Made by a program: the position numbers and the translations under genes | In this document: one piece after another, positions 7,877 through 16,437 of the stretch | Position numbering within the stretch: position 1 is the first letter of the stretch | Layout of the letters: each line of letters opens with the position of its first letter | The notes under the pieces: generated by a model | Told to the model about the DNA's origin: nothing | Database searches by the model: none | The model's input: the letters and a program-made list of their open reading frames with translations, nothing else | Source of the DNA: Caenibius tardaugens NBRC 16725 | GTDB lineage: Bacteria > Pseudomonadota > Alphaproteobacteria > Sphingomonadales > Sphingomonadaceae | NCBI RefSeq assembly: GCF_003860345.1 | Contig: NZ_CP034179.1 | Location: forward strand, 2,278,001 to 2,342,000 | Reading direction: 5' to 3' | DNA length: 64,000 bases

Positions 7877-8369
7877 GCTGGTGCTCCCCCGCTTGTGGAG
7901 GCGCCGGTCTGGGACAGCAGGCCCATGTAGCTGCGCGGATCGGTGCGCTCTCCATGCCTTGATCTGCAGTTCTATCCGCATCTACCGCGTGCCCTAGCTT
8001 GTGACTGAGCGGAATGAATACGTCGCGGCGGCGCCGCCTGGCGCTCGTCACATACTCACGGACAATCGTTATGCCGCCGGTGAAACCGTGCTCATCGCGT
8101 AGCCGCTCGAATATCCCCACCCCCGTATGGCGCTGCTTGGCATGCACCGTACGATCCTCGGTCAGTATCCGGTCGATGATCCCGGTAAACTCTGCCAGCT
8201 TGCCGCTGTAGGTCCTGCCAGACCGCCCATGCTGCGGCGGCTCCGGAAAGATCAGCATCTTGTCCACCGCCTTGCGGTTAATGCCAAAATACGCCGCAGC
8301 ACCGCACCGGCTCATGCCGTCAATCATCACGGCGCGGCGGACCTTCTGGTAAAGTTCCGCTCTCTTCAT
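7875..8369 (-). pseudogene. istA: IstA transposase of the IS21 remnant, internally deleted
   Basis: The N-terminal ~125 residues of an IstA transposase are present (MKRAELYQKVRRAVMIDGMS, then ...FIPLSHKLGHA). The catalytic core is absent: the sequence jumps to the extreme C-terminus, where another frame reads SYMGLLSQTGAS before the TGA that overlaps istB. Intact IstA proteins have about 500 residues, so roughly 1 kb has been lost. It cannot encode an active transposase. Confidence 0.85.
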
Positions 8370-8433
8370 CCTCCACCCCCGCCCAAAAACGGAGGTCTAG
8401 CAGGATTGGCCCCTTTTATTACCGGTGTTCTCA

Positions 8434-8809
8434 CCAGACGAGGCCCGCACTCCGCTAATCCAAGCAGCGACCTGCGCCAATGTTCTGACGATGGACAATG
8501 ACCACCAAACAGTCCTGCACCCACTGGCTAGGCCGTGCGCCGGTCGAGATCCGGCTGGCGGATCCATCGGGAGAACACCGTCAACAGGAAGCCGAAGAAG
8601 AAGCTCGGCAAAACCTGATATTGCATCAGGAAGGCATGAAGCCGCCCCGCATAGGGCTCCGGCTGCGGCATGGACGGGAAGCCCCACGGCGCCAAGATAA
8701 GCCAAAGCGCCCACCAGGCCATCGCAGCTAAGAGGTTGAGCCCGCCGACGAAGAACATCAGCCGATGGGGTGCCTGACCGAGGTTGGCGACGTTTAGCGG
8801 CGATAGCAT
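8434..8809 (-). pseudogene. nnrS: nnrS 5' fragment truncated at the IS21 remnant
   Basis: From an ATG at 8809 with a strong AAAGGAGG site, about 88 residues match the N-terminus of NnrS, a multi-helix heme/copper membrane protein linked to nitric oxide stress (HRLMFFVGGLNLLAAMAWWALWL, LHAFLMQYQVLPSFFFGFLLTVFSRW). The frame hits a stop at 8528 (family length about 390). A second frame continues weakly to the IS boundary, suggesting a frameshift before the truncation. It follows ccoS in the oxidase operon, a common location for nnrS. Confidence 0.7.
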
Positions 8810-8850
8810 GGCTCGTGCGCCTCCTTTGCGTTGCTATCCGTAAGCCGCGA

Positions 8851-9000
8851 TCAAAGGGGCCGGTCCTCATCGTTCAGGATCCGCTCCGCCGCGCCGGCTA
8901 CATCTTCATATTGCCCGCTCTTGAGCGCCCAGAAAAAGAGGCCGAGGCCCAGTGCGCCGAGAGCGAGCGAGATCGGGATCAAGTACCAAAGGACGTTCAT
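8851..9000 (-). CDS. ccoS: cbb3-type cytochrome oxidase maturation protein CcoS
   Basis: A 49-residue protein beginning MNVLWYLIPISLALGALG. It has one N-terminal membrane helix and the typical hydrophilic tail (WALKSGQYED, then a short acidic end). CcoS is needed to insert cofactors into CcoN. The ATG overlaps the stop of ccoI (ATGA), the standard ccoI-ccoS arrangement. It is followed by the nnrS fragment. Confidence 0.9.
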   Translation of the reverse strand: MNVLWYLIPISLALGALGLGLFFWALKSGQYEDVAGAAERILNDEDRPL

Positions 9001-11195
9001 AGGACGCCTTCCGATTGTTCCCGGCGTGCCCAGCGGGGGCTGAGGCGCAGGGCATTGGCGACGACGAGGATCGATGATCCTGACATCGCCAGGGCCGCGG
9101 CCAGCGGCGTGACATAGCCGCCGGTGGCTGCCGGCACCGCGACGACATTGTAGAGCGCCGCAAAGGCGAAATTCTGGCGGATCAACCGGTCCGCCTTTCG
9201 CGCGATACTAATTGTGAAGGGGACGCTTTCGAGATCGGATCGCAGAAAAACGAAATCGGCGGCCTGCCGACCGACATCGGCCGCGCTTCCGGGGGTGATC
9301 GAAACGTGGGCGGCGACCAGCGCGGGCGCATCGTTCATGCCGTCGCCGACCATCAAGGCCTTGTGCCCGGTCTTGGCCAGCACTTGCAGGTGAGCGGTTT
9401 TCTCTTGAGGAAGGAGGCGTGCCTGGACTCGCTCGATCCCCAGTTCTTCGGCAACGGGCAACACGGCGGCCGGCGTATCGCCCGACATGATCTCGAGGGC
9501 GTAACCGTGGCCGCGAAGTGTGCGGATCGCCGCAACTGCGCCTGCACGTAGCTCGTCCTCGAACGCGAAGGATTGCACGAACTTTCCGTTACAGGCCAGG
9601 ACGGTGCCGGTACCGCTCTGGACGAAAGCTTCGTCGAGCGCCCATTCACCGCGTCCCAACCGCCAGACGTCCTTGCCGATCCGGGCTTCAAGCCCCAGCC
9701 CGGCATGTTCGGCGACGGTATCGAACGCAATGTCGGCAGGGAGGACGGCTGCGGCAAGCGCCTTTGCGTAGGGATGATGGGAGTGAGAGCCGATCCGCGC
9801 CGCGATGGCGAGAGGGGCTTCATCGACCGTAATGTCTCGGCGAAGCCCCGGATGCCCAAGGGTCAGCGTTCCCGTCTTGTCGAATATTACCGTATCGATC
9901 TCGACCAGACGTTCCATCGCCGAACCATCCTTCACCATGATGCCATGCTCGAACAGCGCGCGCGCAGCCACCACCTGGACCATGGGAACAGCCAGCCCCA
10001 GGGCACAGGGGCATGTGATGATCAGCACCGCCACCGCGATGGTCGCCGCGTGATGCCAATCGCCCGTCGCGAGCATCCAGCCGAGGAAGCTCAGGAACGC
10101 GGCGCTGTGGACCACGGGCGCGTAAAGGCGCGCCGCGCGGTCCGCCACACGGCGAAAATGGGCTCGCCCGCCCTCCGCCGCCTCCATGAGCCGCATCATC
10201 TCGGCGAGAAAGCTGTCCTTCGATGCAGCGGTGGCGTGGATTGTGAGTGGGCCTGTCAGGTTGAGTGTTCCGGCGCGTAAGGCAGCGCCAGGGGCAACAG
10301 GTTCCGGCACGCTCTCGCCTGTCGCCAGCGACGCATCGATGTCGGATCGGCCATGAAGCACGATCGCATCGACGGGGATACGGTCACCGGCCCGAAGGAG
10401 GATTGTCATGCCCGGTTCGAGCTCCTCCGTCGACAGATAGGTTCGCCTGCCGTTAGGGGTGACAACGGTCGCCCCGTAAGCGGCTAGGCGGCCGAGCCCT
10501 TTCACCGCCGATCGCGCCTTCTCGCGCATCACATGGTCGAGAGTCCGGCCGATGAGCAGGAAGAAGAGCAGCGAAACGGCCGCGTCGAAATAGGCATGGG
10601 GTTGCCTCAGGATCGTGTCGTAGAGGCTCATGGCAAAGGCGAGCAGCACGCCGATCGAGATCGGCACGTCCATGTTGGTCTGCCCATGGCGCAGTGCCTG
10701 CCATGCCGATTTGAAGAACACCCTTCCTGAATAAGCGAGCGTCGGTAACGCAATCGCCGCGGACAGCCAGTGGAACAGATTCCGGATCTCGTCGGCGGCG
10801 CCCGACCACACCGAAATCGAAAGCCCCATGATGTTCAGCGAGGCGAAGCCTGCAACCGCGAGTGCCCGGATCAGTCGAACGAGCTGCGGGTCCTTCGCGT
10901 CCTCGCGCGCCTCGTAAAGAAACCCGTCATAGCCGAGCCCGGTAAGCGCTTCGCCGAGCGGGGGCGGCCCTTCGGTCTCGCGCCAGTCCACCGCGACCCG
11001 CTTGGTCGAAAGGTTGACGCGCGCGCGCGTGACGCCTGGAAGCTTCCCCAGCGCCTCCTCGATCTTGTGGATGCACCCACCGCAGCTAATGCCCGGAACC
11101 GACAGATCGGTTTGCCGCAGGCCGGCATCGATCTCCCGGCTTGCGAGGAGGAGTTCATCGGCCGACAACCGGGTGAGGGCAGACACTCCAGTCAC
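8997..11195 (-). CDS. ccoI: Copper-transporting P1B-type ATPase, cbb3 oxidase assembly (CcoI/FixI)
   Basis: A heavy-metal P-type ATPase of about 732 residues. In order it has an N-terminal metal-binding domain with GISCGGC, two helices, the actuator domain (TGES), the CPx motif ITCPCALGLAVP, the phosphorylation motif DKTGTL, SHHP, and GDGMNDAPAL. CcoI exports copper across the inner membrane for CuB of the cbb3 oxidase. A GTG at 11195, four bases after the DUF2189 stop, is the likely start. An ATG at 11270 is in frame but would overlap the upstream gene by 71 bases and add an unusual Ser-rich leader. Coupled to ccoS. Confidence 0.92.
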   Translation of the reverse strand: MTGVSALTRLSADELLLASREIDAGLRQTDLSVPGISCGGCIHKIEEALGKLPGVTRARVNLSTKRVAVDWRETEGPPPLGEALTGLGYDGFLYEAREDAKDPQLVRLIRALAVAGFASLNIMGLSISVWSGAADEIRNLFHWLSAAIALPTLAYSGRVFFKSAWQALRHGQTNMDVPISIGVLLAFAMSLYDTILRQPHAYFDAAVSLLFFLLIGRTLDHVMREKARSAVKGLGRLAAYGATVVTPNGRRTYLSTEELEPGMTILLRAGDRIPVDAIVLHGRSDIDASLATGESVPEPVAPGAALRAGTLNLTGPLTIHATAASKDSFLAEMMRLMEAAEGGRAHFRRVADRAARLYAPVVHSAAFLSFLGWMLATGDWHHAATIAVAVLIITCPCALGLAVPMVQVVAARALFEHGIMVKDGSAMERLVEIDTVIFDKTGTLTLGHPGLRRDITVDEAPLAIAARIGSHSHHPYAKALAAAVLPADIAFDTVAEHAGLGLEARIGKDVWRLGRGEWALDEAFVQSGTGTVLACNGKFVQSFAFEDELRAGAVAAIRTLRGHGYALEIMSGDTPAAVLPVAEELGIERVQARLLPQEKTAHLQVLAKTGHKALMVGDGMNDAPALVAAHVSITPGSAADVGRQAADFVFLRSDLESVPFTISIARKADRLIRQNFAFAALYNVVAVPAATGGYVTPLAAALAMSGSSILVVANALRLSPRWARREQSEGVL

Positions 11196-11199
11196 GGCG

Positions 11200-11985
11200 T
11201 CACCGAACCGCGCGATAGGCGTGCCAGGTGGCATGGCCGAGCCACGGGAAGACGATGATGAGACCGACAAAGCCGGTCGCCACCGATAGCAGGAACAGGG
11301 CGAGCACGAGGGCGCCCCAGATCAGCATGACCTGTAGGTTGTTCCAGACCAAACCCCAGCTCGTGCCCATCGCGGTCAGCGCGTCGACCCGCTTGTCGAG
11401 CATCATCGGAATGGAGAAGGCCGAGCTCGCGAAGGAGAATGCAGCGAACAGGCCGCCAACCAGCGTTCCCACGGCGAGCATCGCGATCCCCGTCGATGAG
11501 GTGAACAGCATCGGCGCGATGTGATCAAGGCCGGGAAATGGCCGGACGCCGAAGAACAGGGCGTAGACGATCACCGCCGCGCGCATCCAGAGCAGCATGA
11601 CGCCGCACAGAAGCGCGCCAGTGAACAGGACCTGCTCGCCGGCGCGCGCATGAGGCAGCAGCATGTGTCGCAGCGATACCGACTCGCCTTGCTCGAGTGC
11701 CCGGCTTTTCTCGTAGAGACCGATCGCCAGTGCCGGGGCGAAGACCAGAAAGCCAGCGATGGCCGGGAACAGGGCATAGTCGAGCGCGGACCAGATCAGC
11801 CCGGCAACGATGCCGACCGAGATCAGGAAGACGAAGATGCCATAGAGCAGACTGGGCCCCGGGTTGGTGGCCAGATCGCGCCAGCCCTCGCGCAACCACG
11901 CGAACGGTGCTCCCGGCGCGAGATCGCGTGCATAGGGCTGTTCGGTCGAGAGCGGCGGAACGACAGGTGGGATGGTGGCCATCAT
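11200..11985 (-). CDS. DUF2189 integral membrane protein
   Basis: 261 residues with about six hydrophobic segments and the PFAWLREGWRDLATNPGPSL entry motif of the DUF2189 family. These proteins recur in cbb3 oxidase clusters of alphaproteobacteria and are sometimes called putative cytochrome c oxidase-associated proteins; no biochemical role is established. It sits between the small ORF after ccoP and ccoI, 4 bases before the GTG of ccoI, so it belongs to the oxidase operon. Confidence 0.88.
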   Translation of the reverse strand: MMATIPPVVPPLSTEQPYARDLAPGAPFAWLREGWRDLATNPGPSLLYGIFVFLISVGIVAGLIWSALDYALFPAIAGFLVFAPALAIGLYEKSRALEQGESVSLRHMLLPHARAGEQVLFTGALLCGVMLLWMRAAVIVYALFFGVRPFPGLDHIAPMLFTSSTGIAMLAVGTLVGGLFAAFSFASSAFSIPMMLDKRVDALTAMGTSWGLVWNNLQVMLIWGALVLALFLLSVATGFVGLIIVFPWLGHATWHAYRAVR

Positions 11986-12000
11986 CTTCTCCCGATTATC

Positions 12001-12189
12001 TCAGCACGACGATTTGGCGGCGCCAAAGGTTCTCGGACCGTTCTGCGCTGCGTCACCCATCCTATGCGCAACGCATTCTGGCTGTGACGTCGATGCAATA
12101 TACACCAGATGGGCGTTCGCGAGCAGGACGACGCCCAGCGCGGCAATCGCGAGCGTAACATAGAAGCTTCGTGACCGGGGCAGCCTCAT
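12001..12189 (-). CDS. Small membrane protein following ccoP
   Basis: 62 residues: a basic N-terminus, one hydrophobic helix (about 9-30, FYVTLAIAALGVVLLANAHLVYIA), and a short tail ending AAKSSC with two cysteines. The ATG overlaps the ccoP stop by one base (TAATG), so it is translationally coupled. Position and the LVYIAxTSQPEC segment are reminiscent of small proteins I associate with sphingomonad cco clusters (from memory). A helper or structural subunit role would be speculation. Confidence 0.65.
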   Translation of the reverse strand: MRLPRSRSFYVTLAIAALGVVLLANAHLVYIASTSQPECVAHRMGDAAQNGPRTFGAAKSSC

Positions 12190-13064
12190 TATTTGCCCCC
12201 CTTGTCGAGGACGAACATAATCAGGATCTTGCGGTCGATCGGACTCAGGCGATGCTCCCAGGCAGGCATCTCGCCCTGTCGACCTTCATAAATCGTCTGG
12301 TAGATCGCGCCGATATCGCCGCCATAGACCCAGCTCTGGTCCGCCAGGTTCGGTGCGCCGACGTCCGGATTGCCGCGTCCCTGCTCGCCATGGCAGACAA
12401 CGCAGTTTGCGGCGAAAACTTCCCGGCCCTTGGCGACAGACGCCGCCTTGCCTTTCGCCCAGGCCGGGTCCGACAAGGTCTTCACATAATCGGCGACCGC
12501 GAAAACCGCATCATTGTCGAGCATGCCGTCCTTCCCGAACGCCATCATCTGGCTGATGCGAGAGTCCTTGCTTGTCGGGCTGTTTACCCCCACCGCGATC
12601 GTGTGCGCGATCGCATCGGCGGAGCCGCCCCACAGCCAATCGCGATCGACGAGGTTGGGAAAGCCGGGGTTGCCGGTGGCGTTTATCCCGTGACATGCCG
12701 CGCAATTGTCGCCGAACAGGCGGTGCCCATCCTCACGGACATAGGCCATGAGCGCGGGGTCGGCCCGAATCTGGTCGTAGCCCAGTGTCGCGATCCGCTG
12801 CGTCCAGCGTGAACGGGCGTCCGCTGCGGCGTCCACATGCCTGGTCACAATTTCCTTGTCGTCGCTGCCGAGCAGGCCCCGCGTATAGGTCTTGCCCAGC
12901 GGCCATGCCGGCATGAGCAGCCAGTAGCCGATCGAGAAGATCACGGTCACGATGAGGAACAGCCAGACCGCCTTGGGGACCGGGGTGTTCAGTTCCTTGA
13001 TCCCGTTCCACTCGTGGCCGGTGGTCATGTGCCCGCTATGGGGATCGCGCTCGCTTACCGCCAC
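12189..13064 (-). CDS. ccoP: cbb3-type cytochrome c oxidase diheme subunit III
   Basis: 291 residues: an N-terminal helix (about 31-52), then two class I cytochrome c domains with heme motifs CAACH (121-125) and CVVCH (221-225). CcoP passes electrons from soluble cytochrome c towards CcoO and CcoN. The sequence around TTGHEWNGIKELNTPVP is the conserved CcoP entry segment. The GTG at 13064 overlaps the end of ccoQ by 10 bases; an ATG at 13028, just before TTGHEW, is an alternative start. Confidence 0.96.
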   Translation of the reverse strand: MAVSERDPHSGHMTTGHEWNGIKELNTPVPKAVWLFLIVTVIFSIGYWLLMPAWPLGKTYTRGLLGSDDKEIVTRHVDAAADARSRWTQRIATLGYDQIRADPALMAYVREDGHRLFGDNCAACHGINATGNPGFPNLVDRDWLWGGSADAIAHTIAVGVNSPTSKDSRISQMMAFGKDGMLDNDAVFAVADYVKTLSDPAWAKGKAASVAKGREVFAANCVVCHGEQGRGNPDVGAPNLADQSWVYGGDIGAIYQTIYEGRQGEMPAWEHRLSPIDRKILIMFVLDKGGK

Positions 13065-13225
13065 GGCTTGTCCTCGTCTTCGATGATGTCGCGCGCCGCC
13101 TTGTCGAACCCGCTCCTGTTCGCGGGCCAGCAGGCGTACAGCAGGGCTACGGCCGCCATCGCGAGCAGGTAGAAAAGCCCGAAGGACTTGGCGAAGCCGA
13201 CCAGCGTGTGATGTTCGATATCCAT
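13055..13225 (-). CDS. ccoQ: cbb3-type cytochrome oxidase subunit CcoQ (FixQ)
   Basis: A 56-residue single-helix protein (MDIEHHTLVGFAKSFGLFYL...). The helix is at about 11-33 and the tail is charged (GFDKAARDIIEDEDKPWR). CcoQ stabilises the CcoNOP complex. It starts 7 bases after the ccoO stop and overlaps ccoP by 10 bases. Confidence 0.92.
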   Translation of the reverse strand: MDIEHHTLVGFAKSFGLFYLLAMAAVALLYACWPANRSGFDKAARDIIEDEDKPWR

Positions 13226-13232
13226 GCCCGTC

Positions 13233-13958
13233 CTACTTCTTCGTCGTCGGTGCCTGATGCGCGGCGTCGCTGAGTTTGCCGAGGATCTGGAGATAGGCGA
13301 TGAGCGCATCCATCTCGGAGGTGGTGGACCTGTCGCCGTCGAACGAACGCACCTGCGTCGCCTCGCCGTAACGTTCGACCAGACTGGCCGTGTCGTCGTC
13401 GGGTGAGGCCTGCGCGACCGCATCGGCAGGCGCATTCTCGATCATCGCATCGGTATAGGGCACGCCGACTGCACGAAGTGCGCGCAGGTCATCGCCGAGA
13501 TGTTTGGTGTTAAGCTGGCTTTCGCTCAGCCAGTTGTAGCGCGGCATGATCGACTGGGGGACGACGTCGCGCGGATTTTTGAGGTGTGCGGTATGCCACT
13601 GGTCGGAATATTTCCCGCCGAGACGCGCGAGGTCGGGTCCCGTCCGCTTGGAGCCCCAGAGCATCGGATGGTCGTATTTGGATTCGACCGCGAGCGAATA
13701 GGGGCCATAGCGTTCGACTTCATCCTGCAGCGTGCGGACCATTTGCGAATGGCAGGCATAGCAGCCCTCTCGGATGTAGATGTTGCGGCCGGCAAGCTCG
13801 AGGGGCGTGTAGACCCGCATGTTGGGATCGCTCTCGACCGTATCGTCGATGGTGAACAGCGGCGCGATCTCGATCAGCCCGCCGATGCTCGCGACGACCA
13901 TGATCGCCACGGCCAGAGCGATGGACTTGCGTTCGATGCGGTAGTGGGTTCCGAACAT
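13233..13958 (-). CDS. ccoO: cbb3-type cytochrome c oxidase monoheme subunit II
   Basis: 241 residues with an N-terminal membrane anchor (about 12-34) and one heme c motif, CYACH (66-70), within the conserved REGCYACHSQMVR block. The axial methionine is probably in QSIMPRYNWL. CcoO takes electrons from CcoP and delivers them to CcoN. The start is 6 bases after ccoN; the next gene is ccoQ. Confidence 0.96.
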   Translation of the reverse strand: MFGTHYRIERKSIALAVAIMVVASIGGLIEIAPLFTIDDTVESDPNMRVYTPLELAGRNIYIREGCYACHSQMVRTLQDEVERYGPYSLAVESKYDHPMLWGSKRTGPDLARLGGKYSDQWHTAHLKNPRDVVPQSIMPRYNWLSESQLNTKHLGDDLRALRAVGVPYTDAMIENAPADAVAQASPDDDTASLVERYGEATQVRSFDGDRSTTSEMDALIAYLQILGKLSDAAHQAPTTKK

Positions 13959-13964
13959 CGGCGC

Positions 13965-15611
13965 TTATTCCGCAGGCTGGAGGGTGGCGGGAAGCGGCGC
14001 ATCGCCCGACGCGGCCAGCACGGCGGACGGTTGGCGGATCGTCATCCAGATGTTGTAGCAGCCAACGATGGCGCCGATCAGGAACAGCAGCCCGCCGATT
14101 GCGCGCGCCACGTAATAGGGGTGCATCGCGATCATCGAATCGAGGAATGAATAAGTCAGCGTGCCGCTGTCGTTGTAGGTCCGCCACATCAGGCCCTGGA
14201 TGATGCCCGAGTTCCACATCGCGAAAACGTAGATGAGCGTTCCTGCCAGCGCGAGCCAGAAGTGGACCTCGACGAGGGCAGGGGAGTACATCCGCTCACG
14301 CTTCCACAGCCACGGCACGACGGCGTAGATCGAGCCGAAGGTGATGAGCGCGACCCAGCCCATCGCGCCGGCATGAACGTGTCCGATCGTCCAGTCGGTA
14401 TAATGCGACAGCGCGTTGACCGACCGGATCGCCATGAACGAGCCTTCGAAGGTCGACAGGCCATAGAAGATCGCGGCCATCATCATGAAACGCAGCGTCG
14501 CGTCGTCGCGCACCTTGTCCCACGCGCCGTTGAGCGTGAGCAGCGCGTTGGCCGCGGCGATCCACGACGGTACCAGCAGCATGACCGAGAAGGTCATCCC
14601 CAGCGTCTGCACCCATTGCGGCAGGGCCGTGTAGTGCAAGTGGTGCGATCCCGCCCACATGTAGAAAAACGTGATGCCCCAGAAGCCGATGATCGACATG
14701 CGGTAGGAATAGATCGGCCGATCCGCGCGCTTGGGCAGATAATAGTAGAGCATGCCCAGGAAGCCCGCGGTCAGGAAGAAGGCCACCGCGTTATGGCCGT
14801 ACCACCATTGCGTCATCGCATCCTGGACGCCCGAGAACAGCGAATAGCTCTTGGTCCCGCCAAGCGCGGCCGGAACCGCGAGGTTGTTGACGATGTGCAG
14901 GATCGCGACGACGAGGATGAAGGCCAGATAGTACCAGTTGGCGACGTAGATGTGCGGCTCCTTGCGCCGCGCGAGCGTGCGCAGATAGAGCACCATATAG
15001 GTCACCCAGACGATGACGAGCCAGATATCGGCATACCATTCCGGTTCGGCATATTCCTTCGACTGGGTGATCCCCATGAAATAGCCGGAGACCGCCAGCA
15101 GACAGAACAGGTTGTAGCCGAGAAGGACGAACCAGGGACTAAACTGGTCGGGCAGACGCGCGCGGGATGTGCGCTGCATGACATGGAACGACGTCGCGAT
15201 CAGCGCATTGCCTCCGAACCCGAAGATCACGCCGGTGGTATGTGCGGGCCGCAGTCGCCCGAAGCTCGACCAAGCGGCGTCGAAGGTCAGGTCGGGAAAA
15301 GCCAGCAGCCACGCGACCCAGTCGCCGATGAACATGCCGAACACGGCCCAGAGCATGGCTATGATGATTCCGGCCTTGCTCGGATCATCATAGTAGCTCT
15401 CCAGCCTCGCAGCGGAGGGTTCCGGGGCGAAATAATCGTTCAAAACCACGCAAAGCAGGCCAAGACAGAACAGCAGGACGAGGAAGCCGTGCGCCTGCAT
15501 CGGGTCCATGCGCGCGGCTCCCGCCGCAGCCATCGCCAATCCGACGGCCGCGAGTATAACAAGGACTGCCATGCTCCACTGGCGCTCGCTTATGGTGAGT
15601 CCTGAAACCAC
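13965..15611 (-). CDS. ccoN: cbb3-type cytochrome c oxidase catalytic subunit I
   Basis: 548 residues with about 13-14 membrane helices, a heme-copper oxidase superfamily core. Signature parts are RPAHTTGVIFGFGGNAL, QWWYGHNAVAFFLTAGFLG (CuB/heme histidine region), WAGSHHLHYTALP and IGHVHAGAMGWVA. This high-affinity terminal oxidase reduces oxygen to water and pumps protons at low oxygen. GTG at 15611 is the start, with GGAGG upstream. It begins the ccoNOQP-ORF-DUF2189-ccoI-ccoS-(nnrS) operon. ccoG and ccoH, usual in such clusters, are absent here. Confidence 0.97.
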   Translation of the reverse strand: MVSGLTISERQWSMAVLVILAAVGLAMAAAGAARMDPMQAHGFLVLLFCLGLLCVVLNDYFAPEPSAARLESYYDDPSKAGIIIAMLWAVFGMFIGDWVAWLLAFPDLTFDAAWSSFGRLRPAHTTGVIFGFGGNALIATSFHVMQRTSRARLPDQFSPWFVLLGYNLFCLLAVSGYFMGITQSKEYAEPEWYADIWLVIVWVTYMVLYLRTLARRKEPHIYVANWYYLAFILVVAILHIVNNLAVPAALGGTKSYSLFSGVQDAMTQWWYGHNAVAFFLTAGFLGMLYYYLPKRADRPIYSYRMSIIGFWGITFFYMWAGSHHLHYTALPQWVQTLGMTFSVMLLVPSWIAAANALLTLNGAWDKVRDDATLRFMMMAAIFYGLSTFEGSFMAIRSVNALSHYTDWTIGHVHAGAMGWVALITFGSIYAVVPWLWKRERMYSPALVEVHFWLALAGTLIYVFAMWNSGIIQGLMWRTYNDSGTLTYSFLDSMIAMHPYYVARAIGGLLFLIGAIVGCYNIWMTIRQPSAVLAASGDAPLPATLQPAE

Positions 15612-15911
15612 GCTCCGCGTTCCTCCCCCCTCCGGCTGGTATGAACGCCTAACATTAAAAGAGTATTTTCGATACCTCTATTCGGTTGGCGCTTCGCCGG
15701 GCATCGGGCCCGACAACCCCCTTCCAATCCCGGGACTGGTTGTTCCCGGCCTCTCCCAAATGGTGGGGCACGTCCTCTGCACCCTCGCTGCGATCGCGGT
15801 AACCCGAGCACGGCGATGACGAGCGTGGACTCGAAAAAGATCGTCCGACTGGTCTGGATCCCGTAGGTCAGGAGAAGCGGCATGGACTTGTACCGGTTTT
15901 GCATCGGTCAC
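15612..15911. other. ccoN upstream region without a gene
   Basis: 300 bases hold no convincing ORF. It must carry the oxidase operon promoter, but I found no TTGAT-N4-ATCAA (FNR/FixK) box. The far end abuts a transposase fragment, so upstream regulatory DNA may have been replaced by an insertion. Confidence 0.4.
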
Positions 15912-16148
15912 CTATATCATTACGCGACCTTGGCTTCGAACGCGAGCGGGCTGATGCCGCCGCCGGCGTCGGGTGTTGTAGAAGCCATTTATGTACTGGA
16001 AGATCGCGGCTTCGGCCTGACGTCTCGTTGGCCAGCGCTGCCGCCAGATGAGTTCTGCCTTCAGGGATTTGAAGAACGTCTCGACAGAGGCGTTGTCACA
16101 ATCGCCAATGCCGTCCTCAAAACGGCTTCGCCGTGGCGCCCATTTCAA
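15912..16148 (-). pseudogene. IS3-family transposase OrfB, C-terminal fragment
   Basis: The last ~70 residues of an IS3-type DDE transposase are recognisable: GIGDCDNASVETFFKSLKAE, then AEAAIFQYINGFYNTRRR. After that, the family end (GISPLAFEAKVA, stop at 15920) is found in another frame, so a few bases have been lost within the RRRHSALGG segment. The rest of the element is missing. Confidence 0.8.
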
Positions 16149-16166
16149 CTCGCTTAAACACAGTTG

Positions 16167-16424
16167 CTAGATCACCTCTTCGGCGTCGTCATGGATCGGA
16201 ATTGTGAGCGGGGTGTCATTGATCGGGGTGGTCTGATCGCTGATCAGAATGGCGTATTTCGCGCCTGCACAATATATACTCGGTTGATGCCAGGCCCTGG
16301 TGACCATCCGAACCCTTCCATCTATTTCGACATGCTCACCAGGGACCGGGGAGCGTGCAAAATGGAAGCAGCCAATGGATTTGGTATCGCTGTGGTTGCG
16401 GCTGTCAAAGACGTCGATCAGCAT
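16167..16424 (-). CDS. Conserved-looking hypothetical protein, 85 residues
   Basis: The start at 16424 (MLIDVFDSRNHSDTK) is chosen because AAAAGGAAAAG lies just before it; a longer frame back to 16517 overlaps the SOD gene. No helix or known motif stands out. It contains a PGEHVEIDGRVRMV segment suggestive of a small beta-rich fold. It is last in the minus-strand cluster, 13 bases after the SOD stop, and probably co-transcribed with it. Confidence 0.5.
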   Translation of the reverse strand: MLIDVFDSRNHSDTKSIGCFHFARSPVPGEHVEIDGRVRMVTRAWHQPSIYCAGAKYAILISDQTTPINDTPLTIPIHDDAEEVI

Positions 16425-16437
16425 CTCTTTTCCTTTT

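Larger units (their letters stand above)
6899..8433 (-). mobile_element. Decayed, internally deleted IS21-family element
   Basis: The element is bounded by imperfect inverted ends. TGTCAACGCCGATATAAA at 6899 and, on the other strand, TGAGAACACCGGTAATAAA ending at 8433 both continue into GGGGCCAA. It spans 1535 bases, against about 2.5 kb for a complete IS21 relative, because the middle of istA is missing. istB is frameshifted. No clear target duplication is visible at the edges, so a deletion may have removed one flank. It cuts a small gene on its left and nnrS on its right. Confidence 0.8.

Noticed and set aside
8397-8870. 157-codon minus frame across ccoS/nnrS
   Set aside because: Out of frame with both recognised genes; only its last part may be the frameshifted continuation of nnrS.
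14262-15605. Long antisense frame opposite ccoN (447 codons)
   Set aside because: Arg/His/Asp-rich shadow of a GC-rich gene; no recognisable domain, and ccoN is unmistakable.
15612-15911. FNR/FixK box before ccoN
   Set aside because: No TTGAT-N4-ATCAA or close variant found in the upstream region.
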